Source of the DNA: Dyadobacter subterraneus
GTDB taxonomy: Bacteria; Bacteroidota; Bacteroidia; Cytophagales; Spirosomataceae
Direction of reading: 5' to 3'
Assembly (NCBI RefSeq): GCF_015221875.1
Contig: NZ_JACYGY010000001.1
Location: 2,046,001 to 2,110,000, forward strand
Length of the DNA stretch: 64,000 bases
In this document: positions 52,833 to 62,068 of the stretch, piece after piece
Numbering within the stretch: the stretch's first letter is position 1
Layout: each line of letters starts with the position of its first letter
Notes under the pieces: generated by a model
Database searches by the model: none
What the model saw: the letters and a program-made list of their open reading frames with translations, nothing else
Told to the model about the DNA's origin: nothing
Position numbers and translations under genes: made by a program

Positions 52833-53930
52833 ATGAAAAACGAAAAAGTACGCGTGGGAATTATTGGGGCTAATTCAACCAACTGGGCATCACGCGCACA
52901 TATCCCGGCACTGCAATTACTTCCCGAATTTGAGCTGACTGCTGTCAGTACTACCAAAATGACTTCGGCTCAGCAGGCGGCTGAAAAGTTTGGTGTAAGG
53001 CATGCGTTTGACAATGAGAATGATCTTGTTAGCTGCCAGGACGTTGATCTGGTCGTGATCGCGGTTAAAGTGCCGTTTCATTTTAAATTAGTCAAGGCTG
53101 CAATTGATGCAGGGAAAATGATCTATTGTGAATGGCCGCTGGGCAACGGAACAAAGCAGGCTCAGGAGCTGGCGGAACTGGCAGCAGTCAAAGGTATACG
53201 GACATTTACCGGCTTGCAGGCACTGTCACTTCCAGAGACCATTTATTTGAAAAAGGCAATCGGGGAAGGTCTGATAGGCGAAATATTATCTTCTAGCATC
53301 ATTGGTTCCGCGGGCGGCTGGGCGGCAGCCAAGACGCCCGAAGACCTTTACTTATTGGACCCTGCAAACGGTGCCACGATGCTGGACATTCCTTTTGCTC
53401 ATACCCTTGCCGCGTTTGTTGATATTCTGGGAAATTTCAAGTCCATTAACAGCACATTGGCACGCCGCAGAGAGGAAGTGACGCTTTTAACAACGGGGGA
53501 AAAATTCCCACTGCTGACCAATGATCAAATCATTCTTTCGGGTATTTTGGAAAGTGGAACAGTTGGTAATATTCATTACCGCAGCGGAATGTCTGCCGGT
53601 ACGAATTTTCTTTGGGAAATCAACGGTACCAAAGGTGATATTGTGATTACCGGTGAGGTAGGGCACTACCAGTTGTCCCCGGTGAAATTACACTATGCAG
53701 CTAGTGGAAAAAAACTTGAACCGATGGAAGTTCCTGCCGAATTTTTAACGCAGCGAGCAGCAGTGCCTGCCCAACCTGTACACGGTATGTATTACGCTTA
53801 TAAGGCTGTATGGGCTGATCTGGTTAATAGCACACAGTTTGTCCCTGATTTTAAAGATGGTGTTCAGATGCATAAATTGCTGGATAATATTGTCAAAAGT
53901 TCTCAGGAAGGAAAAAATATAATATTCTGA
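52833..53930 (+). CDS. Gfo/Idh/MocA-family oxidoreductase
   Basis: A 365-residue protein. The N-terminal NAD(P) domain has GIIGANSTNWASRAHIPALQ and VDLVVIAVKVPFHFKLVKAA; the family motif EKP is altered to CEWPLGNG, as in Gal80-type members. The C-terminal GFO/IDH/MocA domain contains ATMLDIPFAHTLAAFVDIL with a likely catalytic histidine. It resembles Gal80/D-galactose dehydrogenase-like proteins. The substrate is unknown. It is controlled in principle by the divergent HxlR gene, which is broken. Confidence 0.9.
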   Translation: MKNEKVRVGIIGANSTNWASRAHIPALQLLPEFELTAVSTTKMTSAQQAAEKFGVRHAFDNENDLVSCQDVDLVVIAVKVPFHFKLVKAAIDAGKMIYCEWPLGNGTKQAQELAELAAVKGIRTFTGLQALSLPETIYLKKAIGEGLIGEILSSSIIGSAGGWAAAKTPEDLYLLDPANGATMLDIPFAHTLAAFVDILGNFKSINSTLARRREEVTLLTTGEKFPLLTNDQIILSGILESGTVGNIHYRSGMSAGTNFLWEINGTKGDIVITGEVGHYQLSPVKLHYAASGKKLEPMEVPAEFLTQRAAVPAQPVHGMYYAYKAVWADLVNSTQFVPDFKDGVQMHKLLDNIVKSSQEGKNIIF

Positions 53931-54073
53931 TTTGTGATAGATAATAATCTGGGGCTTGGTCAAAAAGTCCGACATATACGTATTTCATCCGGATACTTAT
54001 CGGAGAAAAATTTTTGTACAGAACATGCTTAGGTATTTAAATTTACTTTTAATCAGCCCCTTTTACGTTCTGA

Positions 54074-54310
54074 CTACCCAGATTGTTTGGTATACCAAAA
54101 AAAGAAAAGTAAAATCACCCCCACCGTTCCGGCAGTAATAAAGGAATTTGTTGCTGCCGAGATAAATAAAGCCGCGCAGATGCCCAAACATACCGCCTGT
54201 ACATTGTAAAGAACGGAATGCCATCGTTTAAAATCAGCAAATTCGTCAAGAAAAATACACATGGTAAGCACAGCCAGGAAAACACAGGCAATCCAAATCT
54301 CCAATGACAT
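54074..54310 (-). CDS. Small membrane protein
   Basis: A 78-residue protein with two or three membrane helices (IWIACVFLAVLTMCIFL, VQAVCLGICAALFISAATNS, AGTVGVILLFFFWY). No family recognised. It lies alone and convergent to the oxidoreductase gene. Confidence 0.55.
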   Translation of the reverse strand: MSLEIWIACVFLAVLTMCIFLDEFADFKRWHSVLYNVQAVCLGICAALFISAATNSFITAGTVGVILLFFFWYTKQSG

Positions 54311-54735
54311 CGTTAAAATCTATTAATTATTCTTAAATCAAGAATTTCTTTCATCCAAGCAGCACAACTTCCTATTGGAACTTGAATTCAAGGGTCGGTT
54401 TGAAAAAATGAGACGTAGGCCACTATATGTACATCTTTTCTGCGGCTATTAAGTTTTTATAAAATGTCTAAGACATCGCTCGCATTGATAGTAAGTAACC
54501 GGAATAAAAGTGATTCTAATGATAAGTGGCCTTGGGCGCCTGACTATATCCTTTGACTTGCAAAAGGGACACACACTTTTAATAGTTAGCATAAACAATG
54601 TTTTTTAGGAAGGTAAGTACAAGTAAAAGAGCTCAAGCGGAGGCTAGTATTAAAAGTGCTTGATGTTGTCCTCTCATAGCAGACATACAAGGCATTTTTA
54701 TTACGCTTAGCCTCAATCAACCGTGCCGGATTTAG
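54311..54735. other. Gene-free stretch, about 425 bp
   Basis: No coding frame, repeat or hairpin stands out. It lies between two minus-strand genes and would contain the promoter of the small membrane protein. Confidence 0.4.
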
Positions 54736-54984
54736 CTATGCGTTAGTTAAGCTCAGTTTGTTTTTAATACAGTTTATCAACTGATCGACAGTATGAATTT
54801 CATCAGCCTCATCATCGGTAATGCAAATATCAAATTCTATTTCCACCACCATAATTAACTCAGCAGTATCAAGAGAATCGAGTCCCAAATCGTTTTTGAA
54901 ACGAACGGACAAATCATTCGGATCGCATCTGGAAGCAAATCTTTCTTTGAGAATTGTTATTACTTTGTCTTCTATAGTTTTCAT
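54736..54984 (-). CDS. Stand-alone acyl carrier protein
   Basis: An 82-residue protein when started at the ATG at 54984. The longer frame adds 18 basic residues and is unlikely. It has the 4-helix ACP pattern with the phosphopantetheine serine in FKNDLGLDSLDTAELIMVVE, then FDICITDDEADEIHTVDQLI. No ketosynthase, acyltransferase or holo-ACP synthase gene is adjacent. It could be a second ACP for a specialised lipid or a remnant of a lost biosynthetic cluster. Confidence 0.9.
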   Translation of the reverse strand: MKTIEDKVITILKERFASRCDPNDLSVRFKNDLGLDSLDTAELIMVVEIEFDICITDDEADEIHTVDQLINCIKNKLSLTNA

Positions 54985-55196
54985 TTTCAGAAAGGCTTTT
55001 ATTGCACTTTTTATCATTCTTACCGTGCGCCTGAACAATAATGGTAATAGAAAGTACCTATAAACGCGGTAATCTATTCTGAGAATTTCGGCTTTGGAAA
55101 TAGCTTAATCATCGCTGGCTTCAGCTGCCCTTTGGGCGTAGGACTGTTAAATACACAATTACGCTACCTATGGCAGGAGATAGATCCTTACGATTA

Positions 55197-55532
55197 TCAA
55201 TTATGCATAGCTATCCTCAGCTCAGCGAGACTTTCTTCCGAAAGACGAAGCTGACGGGCATATATATTTTTTGCAAGATCTAAAAAAAGATAAACCTCCT
55301 GGTCCTGCACGTTATAGAATATCGTTGTTTTCTCCCGGCGGCAGGTGACAAAATTTGTCGAACGCAGCCTTGCAAGGTGTTGAGAAAGAATCGACTGATC
55401 CGCCTGAACAATTACTTGCAACGCTGTGACCGAAAGTGGTCCGTTTCTTAGCGCATCTAATATGGCGAGGCGCACCGGATGACCCAGTGCCTTAAAAAAT
55501 TCCGCTTTATAAATATGTAAGGGAGAATTCAT
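55197..55532 (-). CDS. ArsR-family winged-helix regulator
   Basis: A 111-residue ArsR protein: FFKALGHPVRLAILDALRNG, LSVTALQVIVQADQSILSQH, LARLRSTNFVTCRREKTTIF, YNVQDQEVY. The CVC metal site of ArsR itself is absent, so metal sensing is not evident; it may sense sulfide or redox change as SqrR/BigR types do, though only one cysteine is present. A palindromic AT-rich site lies just before the start. No target gene is adjacent on either side. Confidence 0.9.
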   Translation of the reverse strand: MNSPLHIYKAEFFKALGHPVRLAILDALRNGPLSVTALQVIVQADQSILSQHLARLRSTNFVTCRREKTTIFYNVQDQEVYLFLDLAKNIYARQLRLSEESLAELRIAMHN

Positions 55533-55538
55533 ATCTTG

Positions 55539-55562
55539 TTATATTAGTATATACAAATATAA
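55539..55562. promoter_or_regulatory. Candidate ArsR operator
   Basis: TTATATT and AATATAA (55539-55545 and 55556-55562) form an inverted repeat around AGTATATACA, starting seven bases before the ArsR start on the minus strand. The AT-rich setting makes chance matches easy. Confidence 0.45.
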
Positions 55563-55939
55563 TAAAATAATAAATGCATCAAATGAATTTTCTGTTAAAC
55601 CGTAAACACAGTAACTTCTTTCAGCCTGTTAACAGTAGGCCGTCAAATTTTACTTTGGGGAACGCTTAATGATCACTTTTACGAAGTTACAAGCGTAGCA
55701 GCCGCTGATTTCGGTAATATTTCTTGAGGAGCCAATGTATCAGTAGAAAATGAAGTAGGTATAGGCCATATGCCAGACCGTGCGGTTGACTCAGTTATGA
55801 AATTGTTTCCCGTAATTCAGTGGATATTAAAAACCTATAAAGGTGGTTACATTGGCAAGGTTGGCTTCTGTTGCTAACTTGCATCCTGTTAGCATATTTG
55901 AATAGAATATTTTCCAAAGTACTATCACGCTACAAATGG
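55563..55939. other. Gene-free stretch, about 375 bp
   Basis: Between the ArsR gene and the AraC remnant. Reading frames are broken in all phases and nothing is recognisable, which fits decaying sequence. Confidence 0.35.
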
Positions 55940-56181
55940 GGGTATAGATGTGAAAAGTACGAAAAATTTCAGCGATCTAATCAGACAGCATACCGGGCTT
56001 CGGCTAAGCGGCATAGGGATGGCAAGCTGATAGAAGCCGCAAAAGAACAACTATCTGAGCTGCATTGTCCGTCAGCGAAATTGCCTTTCTGTTTGGCTTT
56101 TCAGGGCTTGCAGCCATTGAGCAGCTTTTTAAATTGAAATCCAACTTGAGGCCATCAGAATACTGCAGCACTTTGAATTGA
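55940..56181 (+). pseudogene. Decayed AraC-family regulator, C-terminal part
   Basis: Plus-strand frames together read as an AraC DNA-binding tail: SDLIRQHTGLRLS, KLIEAAKEQLSE, then in another frame SVSEIAF and GLAAIEQLFKLKSNLRPSEY before a stop at 56181. At least two frameshifts separate the pieces. The N-terminal sensory part is gone. It cannot be functional. Confidence 0.7.
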
Positions 56182-56195
56182 ACCAGCAGCTATAA

Positions 56196-56228
56196 AATAA
56201 AAACGGTAGCAGCAACGCCACTACCGTT
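56196..56228 (-). terminator. Terminator of the SDR gene
   Basis: Read on the minus strand, AACGGTAG, an 11-base loop, CTACCGTT, then TTTATTTTAT. It lies 20 bp after the SDR stop. Confidence 0.8.
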
Positions 56229-56247
56229 CCCATCACATCTGCTCCAC

Positions 56248-57108
56248 TTACAATAGCTCACCCATCCCGAATACCGCCAATCCTTTGGCAAACTGTTCGG
56301 CTACGGCCTGGTTGGCGGCTTCGATGTATTGGCCGGTTATGGGATCAACGACGGTGCGTAATGGCCTGGTGCCTTTTGGCGTGCCGATCAATTTTACGAT
56401 GGCATCGGCCACGTCCTGCGGGTCCGGGTTTTTAGCCTGCATTTCTCCGCCCAATGCGGCCATCATTTTGTTGGGTATATCAGCAATTGCGCCATAGCCC
56501 TCAAATACCCCCTGATCCGATGCGGGATTGTTTTTTTGCTGCATTTCGGTTGGGAAAGCGCCCGGCTCGACAAGGACAACATCAATGCCCAAACGCTTTA
56601 CCTCATAATGCAGTCCCTCACTTATTCCTTCCAGCGCAAATTTGGAGGCCGAATAAATGGTAGCAAACGGAAAAGATACCCGCCCAAAGCCGCTGGTCAC
56701 GTTAATGATCAGCCCATCAGCCTGGTTACGCATGGCGGGCAGTACCTGTTTGATCAATCGCCAGGGGGCATAAACATTGATGTCAAAAGTGGTATGCACA
56801 TCAGCGGTGGTAAAGCTCTCAGCTACACCGCCCATTGCGTAACCTGCGTTATTCACCAGCACATCAATAGCGCCTTCTTTGGTCAAAATAGTTTCCACTG
56901 CCTGCTTCACGCTCTGCTCGTCGGTCAGGGTGACATCCAAAACGGTCACGTTCGCTACCGCGGCCAGAGCCTGGGCCTTATCTGCATTACGGCCCTGGGT
57001 ATCGCGCATGGTGGCGTATACCTGATGCCCTAGGGCGGCCACGCTGTGGGCGGTAAGCCATCCAAAACCACTATTTGTTCCGGTTATCAATACAATCTTT
57101 CTGCTCAT
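56248..57108 (-). CDS. SDR oxidoreductase
   Basis: A 286-residue short-chain dehydrogenase started at the ATG at 57108. The loop is TGTNSGFGWLTAHSVA, with VNNAGYAMGG and catalytic YSASKFALEG. The C-terminal part is long (VDPITGQYIEAANQAVAEQF), as in the retinol-dehydrogenase-like SDR group. It follows a Crp-type regulator on the same strand by 76 bp. Substrate unknown. Its GC-rich sequence contrasts with the AT-rich array further left. Confidence 0.92.
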   Translation of the reverse strand: MSRKIVLITGTNSGFGWLTAHSVAALGHQVYATMRDTQGRNADKAQALAAVANVTVLDVTLTDEQSVKQAVETILTKEGAIDVLVNNAGYAMGGVAESFTTADVHTTFDINVYAPWRLIKQVLPAMRNQADGLIINVTSGFGRVSFPFATIYSASKFALEGISEGLHYEVKRLGIDVVLVEPGAFPTEMQQKNNPASDQGVFEGYGAIADIPNKMMAALGGEMQAKNPDPQDVADAIVKLIGTPKGTRPLRTVVDPITGQYIEAANQAVAEQFAKGLAVFGMGELL

Positions 57109-57184
57109 CTTTTTAGTTTTAAATGAATAAGCAAAGGTTGAAAATGGCAACTAAAAAACATTTATCATTTGGTAAAAAGCGTCC

Positions 57185-57754
57185 TTAGCGTATTTTACGG
57201 CGTATACGGCTCAGCGATTGCTGGGTGATGCCCAGATAAGAAGCAACCTGCGAAAGCGGGATGCGGTTCAAAAGGGTTGGGAATGCCTCAATGAATGACA
57301 GGTAGCGCGTCGTAGCGTCCTCTGAAACCAGCGGACTGCGCCGCTCCATGGCCAGCGTAAGACATTTTTTTACCATATTGGCCTTCATCATTTCCCAGCC
57401 AACAATGGTGTTAGATATCTCATCCCAGCTCTTCTTGTTGAAAACCAATACTTTGCAGTCGGTTACGGCCTGTACGTATTCCGAAGCGGCAATCTGCGAT
57501 TCGAATTTTTCGTTGTCTACTACAAAATTGCCTTCATCCACAAAATAACTGGTGATTTCTTCGCCCCTGTTGTTATAATAACAAAAGCGGAATACGCCCT
57601 CTAAAACGAAAGCCACATACCGGGGTACCTTCCCGGCTTCCGACAGGTAGTCCTCCTTTTTTAATTCCAGCATTTCGACCTTGCTCAGCAAAAACTCGAT
57701 CTGCTGTTTGTTCAGGTCACCAAATTGCAGGATAAAATCGATCATTTTTTCCAT
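57185..57754 (-). CDS. Crp/Fnr-family regulator
   Basis: A 189-residue protein started at the ATG at 57754 (a Met three codons later is an alternative). Residues 10-115 are the cNMP-binding-type beta-roll (YVAFVLEGVFRFCYYNNRGE, SEYVQAVTDCKVLVFNKKSW), and the end is a winged HTH (IPLSQVASYLGITQQSLSRI). The iron-sulfur cysteines of Fnr are absent. This type is common in Bacteroidota next to a single oxidoreductase, which it probably controls, here the SDR. Confidence 0.92.
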   Translation of the reverse strand: MEKMIDFILQFGDLNKQQIEFLLSKVEMLELKKEDYLSEAGKVPRYVAFVLEGVFRFCYYNNRGEEITSYFVDEGNFVVDNEKFESQIAASEYVQAVTDCKVLVFNKKSWDEISNTIVGWEMMKANMVKKCLTLAMERRSPLVSEDATTRYLSFIEAFPTLLNRIPLSQVASYLGITQQSLSRIRRKIR

Positions 57755-57868
57755 TAGATAAAGATAATACATGGCAGGCGCCACTGATTTACCAAATGGT
57801 AAAAAATCAGGGAAGGCAGTCATAAGCGGCTAGACCCGTAAAATTTTTACTAACTACCATGCATAGAT

Positions 57869-58330
57869 TTACCAATTTGCTATGTTATTATTTTTAAGCA
57901 GGGTTGGAGCTATTCCAAACTTCTTTTTGAAGGCAACAGAAAAATGAGAAAAGGATTCAAAACCGAGTTCAAGATAAATATCCGAAGGCTTAGGCCTTGA
58001 TTTTGTAAAACAAAAGAGGCCTCTTGCAAACGCTTTCTTATCAACCAACGGCTGAGGGATCCTTAAATGCCGGCTTAAAAGCGCGCTTAAACCCAAAAAG
58101 GCTGCTTCCTGTAAGCAAAGCGCTCCAGGTTGACATTGAACCGAAAGTTTCGGTTCATATAGCCTTCTAAATTAATTTCTGTGGGGAATAAATAAGAAAG
58201 TCCCTGGCAATAGGATCGGTATGACAAAGTGATCATCTATAGGTCAAGCACCATGCACATCGCATTCCTGAAAAGTCCAAATGTCTTTATTGAGCGGTCC
58301 AAAGAAACGGCGTTTGGGTTGAACGTTGCA
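57869..58330 (-). pseudogene. Decayed AraC-family regulator
   Basis: The intact part (57869-58096) has SRPKPSDIYLELGFESFSHF and SVAFKKKFGIAPT, an AraC C-terminal HTH. Further upstream, in other frames, EGYMNRNFRFNVNLERFAYR matches the usual stretch before the first HTH, followed by a shift. Stops and frameshifts separate these pieces. It is a dead copy of a regulator different from the intact AraC at 58392. Confidence 0.75.
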
Positions 58331-58391
58331 TAGGGACAGAATCAGGATCTATGCTTTGTGATTCTATTCTTAGGTTGGTTGCATATGCATT

Positions 58392-59300
58392 TCAGTTGAA
58401 GGACTGCCTAAAATCCAGTGGGCTTTGTTTGGTCTTGCTTTTAAATAATTTATTGAAAGACTGAGGATGCTCGAAACCAAGCTGATAGGCAATTTCACTG
58501 ACCGACAACCTGGTCGTAGATAATTTTTCTTTTGCTTTCTGGATCAGTTTCTCGTGGATCACCTGTTGCATGGTCTGGCCAGTGAGTTGTTTTAACAGGC
58601 TGCTTAAATACTTTGAGGACATGTTCAAAGCATCGGCAAAGTATGTTACCGTTGGCAGGCCGTCGGAAAGCAGGTCCTCATCGTTTAAATAGGCTGTTAA
58701 AAGCTCTTCCACCTGGCTTAGCACGTGGTGGTTGGTAATCTTTCGGGTGATGAACTGACGCTGGTAAAATCGTTCGGCATATTTGAGCAAAGTCTCCAGG
58801 TGCGAGATAATAATGTCCTGGCTGAACTTATCCATGTTGGAATAATATTCCGTTTTTATATTTTTAACCAGGTCATTGATCATTATTTCTTCCTTATCTG
58901 AGAGAAATAGCGCCTCACTGGTCGTATAGCTGAAATATTCGTACCGCTTGATTCTGCTGGCAAGCGGTGTATTCCAAAGAAAATCAGGGTGCACGAAAAG
59001 CATCCAGCCGTCCAGATCCACAGGTATACCATTCTCTTCACCGCGCAGGATCTGACCGGGAGATAAAAAGGCCATAAGCCCTTCGTCAAAGTCATATTTC
59101 TGTTGCCCGTAATGCAGGCCGTCACAGCCTCTTTTCATCGATATCACATACAGATCGAAAACGACTGCTTCTATACCTGTGTCATTTCTCAGGCCTTTAA
59201 GGTCAACGATGCTGATCAGCGGATGATGAGGTTTGGGAAGCCCCATCAAACGGTGTATCTCCGTTATGGAACTGATCCGGTAGGGTTTGCTTTTTGCCAT
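58392..59300 (-). CDS. AraC-family regulator
   Basis: A 302-residue protein. Residues 30-130 form a cupin-like sensor (YDFDEGLMAFLSPGQILRGE, LDGWMLFVHPDFLW), and residues 205-300 the AraC double HTH (TVTYFADALNMSSKYLSSLL, LSVSEIAYQLGFEHPQSFNK, LFKSKTKQSPLDFRQ). It is the last gene of a minus-strand run (SDR, DUF2147, small membrane protein, DoxX-like, AraC) and starts eight bases after the DoxX-like stop, so it is probably cotranscribed and may control the run. Confidence 0.93.
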   Translation of the reverse strand: MAKSKPYRISSITEIHRLMGLPKPHHPLISIVDLKGLRNDTGIEAVVFDLYVISMKRGCDGLHYGQQKYDFDEGLMAFLSPGQILRGEENGIPVDLDGWMLFVHPDFLWNTPLASRIKRYEYFSYTTSEALFLSDKEEIMINDLVKNIKTEYYSNMDKFSQDIIISHLETLLKYAERFYQRQFITRKITNHHVLSQVEELLTAYLNDEDLLSDGLPTVTYFADALNMSSKYLSSLLKQLTGQTMQQVIHEKLIQKAKEKLSTTRLSVSEIAYQLGFEHPQSFNKLFKSKTKQSPLDFRQSFN

Positions 59301-59308
59301 ACTGCAAG

Positions 59309-59665
59309 TTATTTGAATTTAAACGGATACTTAAGCCATATCATGACTAATGGCATGACTAAAAACGGAATCTCCATCAGCGCCATGCGGTAATTTCCTG
59401 CTTGCAGCGCCAGTCCTATGATCATAACGATCAGAATCGTATTGAGCATATTGCCCAGGAAAAAGGTGCCGGGGATCAGCAAAAGTACGCCGACAGCTAA
59501 GGCTACACAAGCCAGATAGGGAATGAACGTTTCGCTGATTCCTAAACTTTCCATCATTTTAACAGATTCCGGATTGTTTTTGTAATGCAGGGTATCCCAG
59601 GCATGTTTAAAACTTAGCGTTACCGAGATGAGCAGTAGCAGTGCAGAAATTATGTTTTTTATCAT
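59309..59665 (-). CDS. DoxX-like four-helix membrane protein
   Basis: A 118-residue protein with four membrane helices (IISALLLLISVTLSF, FIPYLACVALAVGVLLLIPG, NTILIVMIIGLALQAG, IPFLVMPLVMIWL). This matches DoxX-like proteins in length and helix spacing. They are thought to handle quinones or redox stress at the membrane. It is inside the AraC-SDR run. Confidence 0.75.
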   Translation of the reverse strand: MIKNIISALLLLISVTLSFKHAWDTLHYKNNPESVKMMESLGISETFIPYLACVALAVGVLLLIPGTFFLGNMLNTILIVMIIGLALQAGNYRMALMEIPFLVMPLVMIWLKYPFKFK

Positions 59666-59668
59666 GGT

Positions 59669-59866
59669 TTAACAAAGGATAAAAGTGTTCATGATGTAAC
59701 CACCTAGTATTGCTATCGGCACGCCGATTACTGCGCTTCTTAAAGCGCTTTTGGCCTTATTGGGATATTGCTTTCGGTGTCTGAGATAAAGCAGAAAGCC
59801 AATTGGGGGAAGGGCATTGGAAATAATGAACCAAAACCTGGACAGATCGTCTTTTTTATCTTTCAT
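59669..59866 (-). CDS. Small membrane protein
   Basis: A 65-residue protein when started at the ATG at 59866, which begins MKDKKDDLSRFW and avoids overlap with the upstream gene; a start at 59902 would overlap it by 19 bases. It has two hydrophobic segments (WFIISNALPPIGFLLYL, AVIGVPIAILGGYIMNTF) with a basic loop, a form seen in small Bacteroidota inner-membrane proteins. No function known. Confidence 0.65.
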   Translation of the reverse strand: MKDKKDDLSRFWFIISNALPPIGFLLYLRHRKQYPNKAKSALRSAVIGVPIAILGGYIMNTFILC

Positions 59867-59883
59867 TAGCGTTGCTTTTATGA

Positions 59884-60318
59884 TTACTGGACTCTTTTCC
59901 ATTTAAATGATTTTCCTACTAATGGGATACCTTTGTAACCCCGGGTTTCAAGATCATTAGGGCCTTTCAGTTCACCTTTGAAACCATAGGTGTTTCCATC
60001 CTCTACGCTATACAGATTTCCGTTAACGTATTCGCCGTTCTTAAAAACAAGACCGGTGATATGCGTAAGGCCTTGCACGGACCTGCCCCGAAGTTTTTCA
60101 TCCGGGTTTTTAACGTCCCTCTTTACCGTTTTGCCATCTGCTTCGAGCATCTTTTTCGACCATAAGAGCTTGGCTGAATACGTATTGCCTGCTTTAAATA
60201 CCTCGATCTTATAATCATCACATTTCCAGGCTCCTATGATATTATCCGCAGATGGTTTCTGCGCGAAAGATGCCAGTGATAACAGCAGCGCAAACACTGC
60301 TAAAATTGTTTTTCTCAT
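59884..60318 (-). CDS. DUF2147-family exported protein
   Basis: A 144-residue protein with a signal peptide (KTILAVFALLLSLASFAQ). The mature part is DUF2147: IIGAWKCDDYKIEVFKAGNT, YSAKLLWSKK, DEKLRGRSVQGLTHITGLVF, YSVEDGNTYGFKGEL, ending in FKWKRV. The family forms small beta-barrels in the periplasm; role unknown. It starts ten bases after the SDR stop. Confidence 0.9.
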   Translation of the reverse strand: MRKTILAVFALLLSLASFAQKPSADNIIGAWKCDDYKIEVFKAGNTYSAKLLWSKKMLEADGKTVKRDVKNPDEKLRGRSVQGLTHITGLVFKNGEYVNGNLYSVEDGNTYGFKGELKGPNDLETRGYKGIPLVGKSFKWKRVQ

Positions 60319-60328
60319 ATCTGATTAT

Positions 60329-61111
60329 TTATTGTTGACTATTCAATTTTTTGAATTTTTCAAATTCCCTGTGTCCTAATTTCATCAATTGGTTTGGCAT
60401 CAGCCTGCTTAGAAATTTTATCACACCCACCAGCAGTGGCTTGATCTCAGGTGTATTGTTCAGAAGTCCTTTGATAGCTACGTTTACCAGTTTATCCACA
60501 TCCATCATTTGGCCTGGGTTAGGTGGCAGCACCCAATCATTCTGCAGATTGGTATTGACGCCCGGGGGGACCAGCTCGAATACCCTGACACTGGTTTTTT
60601 CTAATTGCAGGCGCAGAGCCAGGGTGTAAGCATGAACTCCTGCTTTGGAAGCGCTGTAAACCGGAGCAGTAGAGTAAGGCATAAAAGCAATAGCGGATGA
60701 AACGTTCACAATCGCCGCTGTACGCTTTTTGATCAGGTGCGGCAAAAACTGATGAACCATCCGGATCGTTCCTGTGAGATTGATATCCAGCTCGCGGGTC
60801 ATGTTTTCCAGGTCCTTACTGGCGTCCTGAACGTCAAGCAACCGCATTTCGCCTGCGTTATTAACGATCATATTCAGATCAGGGAATTGTTGTGTCACTT
60901 CTTTATAGAGACGCTCAATATCTTGAGGATCGCTTACATCGCTCTGAAAGACGTTTACTTGGGGGAAACGCCTTTTTGTATCATTTAAGGCCTCTTGTTT
61001 ACGGCCTGTAACAATGATTGTTGATCCCTGCTGGATAAGTTGTTTGACAAGTTCCAAACCTATACCGCTGGTTCCTCCTGTGATCAGGATGGTGCTATTC
61101 TTTAAGTCCAT
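60329..61111 (-). CDS. SDR oxidoreductase (DltE-like)
   Basis: A 260-residue SDR with loop TGGTSGIGLELVKQL, NNAGEMRLLD and catalytic YSASKAGVHAYTLALR, and a C-terminal PPGVNTNLQNDWVLPPNPGQ. It resembles the first SDR of the TetR operon at 6742 in the region after the active site (VRVFELVPP). It is the first gene of the minus run. No TetR-type palindrome lies before it, so it is not obviously in that regulon. Confidence 0.93.
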   Translation of the reverse strand: MDLKNSTILITGGTSGIGLELVKQLIQQGSTIIVTGRKQEALNDTKRRFPQVNVFQSDVSDPQDIERLYKEVTQQFPDLNMIVNNAGEMRLLDVQDASKDLENMTRELDINLTGTIRMVHQFLPHLIKKRTAAIVNVSSAIAFMPYSTAPVYSASKAGVHAYTLALRLQLEKTSVRVFELVPPGVNTNLQNDWVLPPNPGQMMDVDKLVNVAIKGLLNNTPEIKPLLVGVIKFLSRLMPNQLMKLGHREFEKFKKLNSQQ

Positions 61112-61269
61112 ATTTCGTCTCTGTTATTTATGCAAAGTTCAGCCAATGGCAATTAGCAATTGTATCCAAAAGTCGCGAGACTGTAGTAAAAAGGAAGATT
61201 ACGGGCTTTCGTGAGAAGTAAACTGTATGACAGCTTTATTTAAATGTCGGTAAGCACCGCCTTCTTAAT

Positions 61270-61384
61270 GCCCACAGAGATAGCGGTCAGGCCGGACGAT
61301 GCGGCCTGCTAACATGTCCGGCCAATGGAGCAGGATTACCTGACTGGTCAAACAGTAACAGTTGACAGCGGCTGCGCGCTTTAA
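61270..61384 (+). pseudogene. C-terminal remnant of an SDR
   Basis: The plus frame ends MEQDYLTGQTVTVDSGCAL then a stop, which is the usual SDR tail (Y-L-T-G-Q-x-V-x-V-D-G-G). The preceding codons include a stop, and the rest of the gene is missing. Confidence 0.65.
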
Positions 61385-62068
61385 GAATCCAGTTATTAAA
61401 TCATTTTAAAGCGCGATTAAAACAAATTGATTATGGTTTAATAAAGAATGACTTCGAAGTTCAGAAGTGACAAAAATGGAAAGATTTCGCCGGGAACACT
61501 ACAAAATCTTCGTGCTGATAGGCATTTAAGAACAAACTAGATCAATGGTTCTTATCTTTTTTGACATAATAAGGTCATTGGCTTGCTGGCAGGAATGCAG
61601 CGGGAAGAAGGCCGGATATGAATTCGAACACGCCAATTGATTCGTTGGCACTTCTTTCAAAAGAATCCAGAAGCCTCTGGGATATGGGTATGTATTTTGC
61701 AACGCTTGGACTGTGGCATCAGGATGGATTCAAAATCAGGTATCTATGACCCGAATAAGATTTTAAAACATTCCTATATAAGAAATATAATCATCTGCCA
61801 AAGTGTATTGGTGAAGTTGGTTATATTCGCTACAAGCCGTCTTATCATCCAAAAGAAGGAAACAGCATATACCTGATTTCAGCCTTTTAAACCAGTTGAA
61901 CAAGTTCGACCGGAAAATGGTAAAATTTCGGTAATTAAATTTTTGAAGGTGGCATTCGATAGAATGGTATTGATCTTTACGCCATAAATAGATGGTACAG
62001 TTCTCTTGTTCTCCCAAAAGGCAGGCGTGAATCAGCTTTGATATAAAACATTGTGTCTGAACTACTGC
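61385..62068. other. Gene-free stretch, about 680 bp
   Basis: Only short frames are present. One, from an ATG at 61619, encodes 43 residues including ALLSKESRSLWDMGMYFATL but matches nothing I know. Otherwise empty. Confidence 0.4.

Noticed and set aside
56536..57033. Plus frame of 165 codons opposite the SDR gene at 56248
   Set aside because: It is the antisense shadow of a GC-rich SDR gene; the SDR motifs decide the strand.
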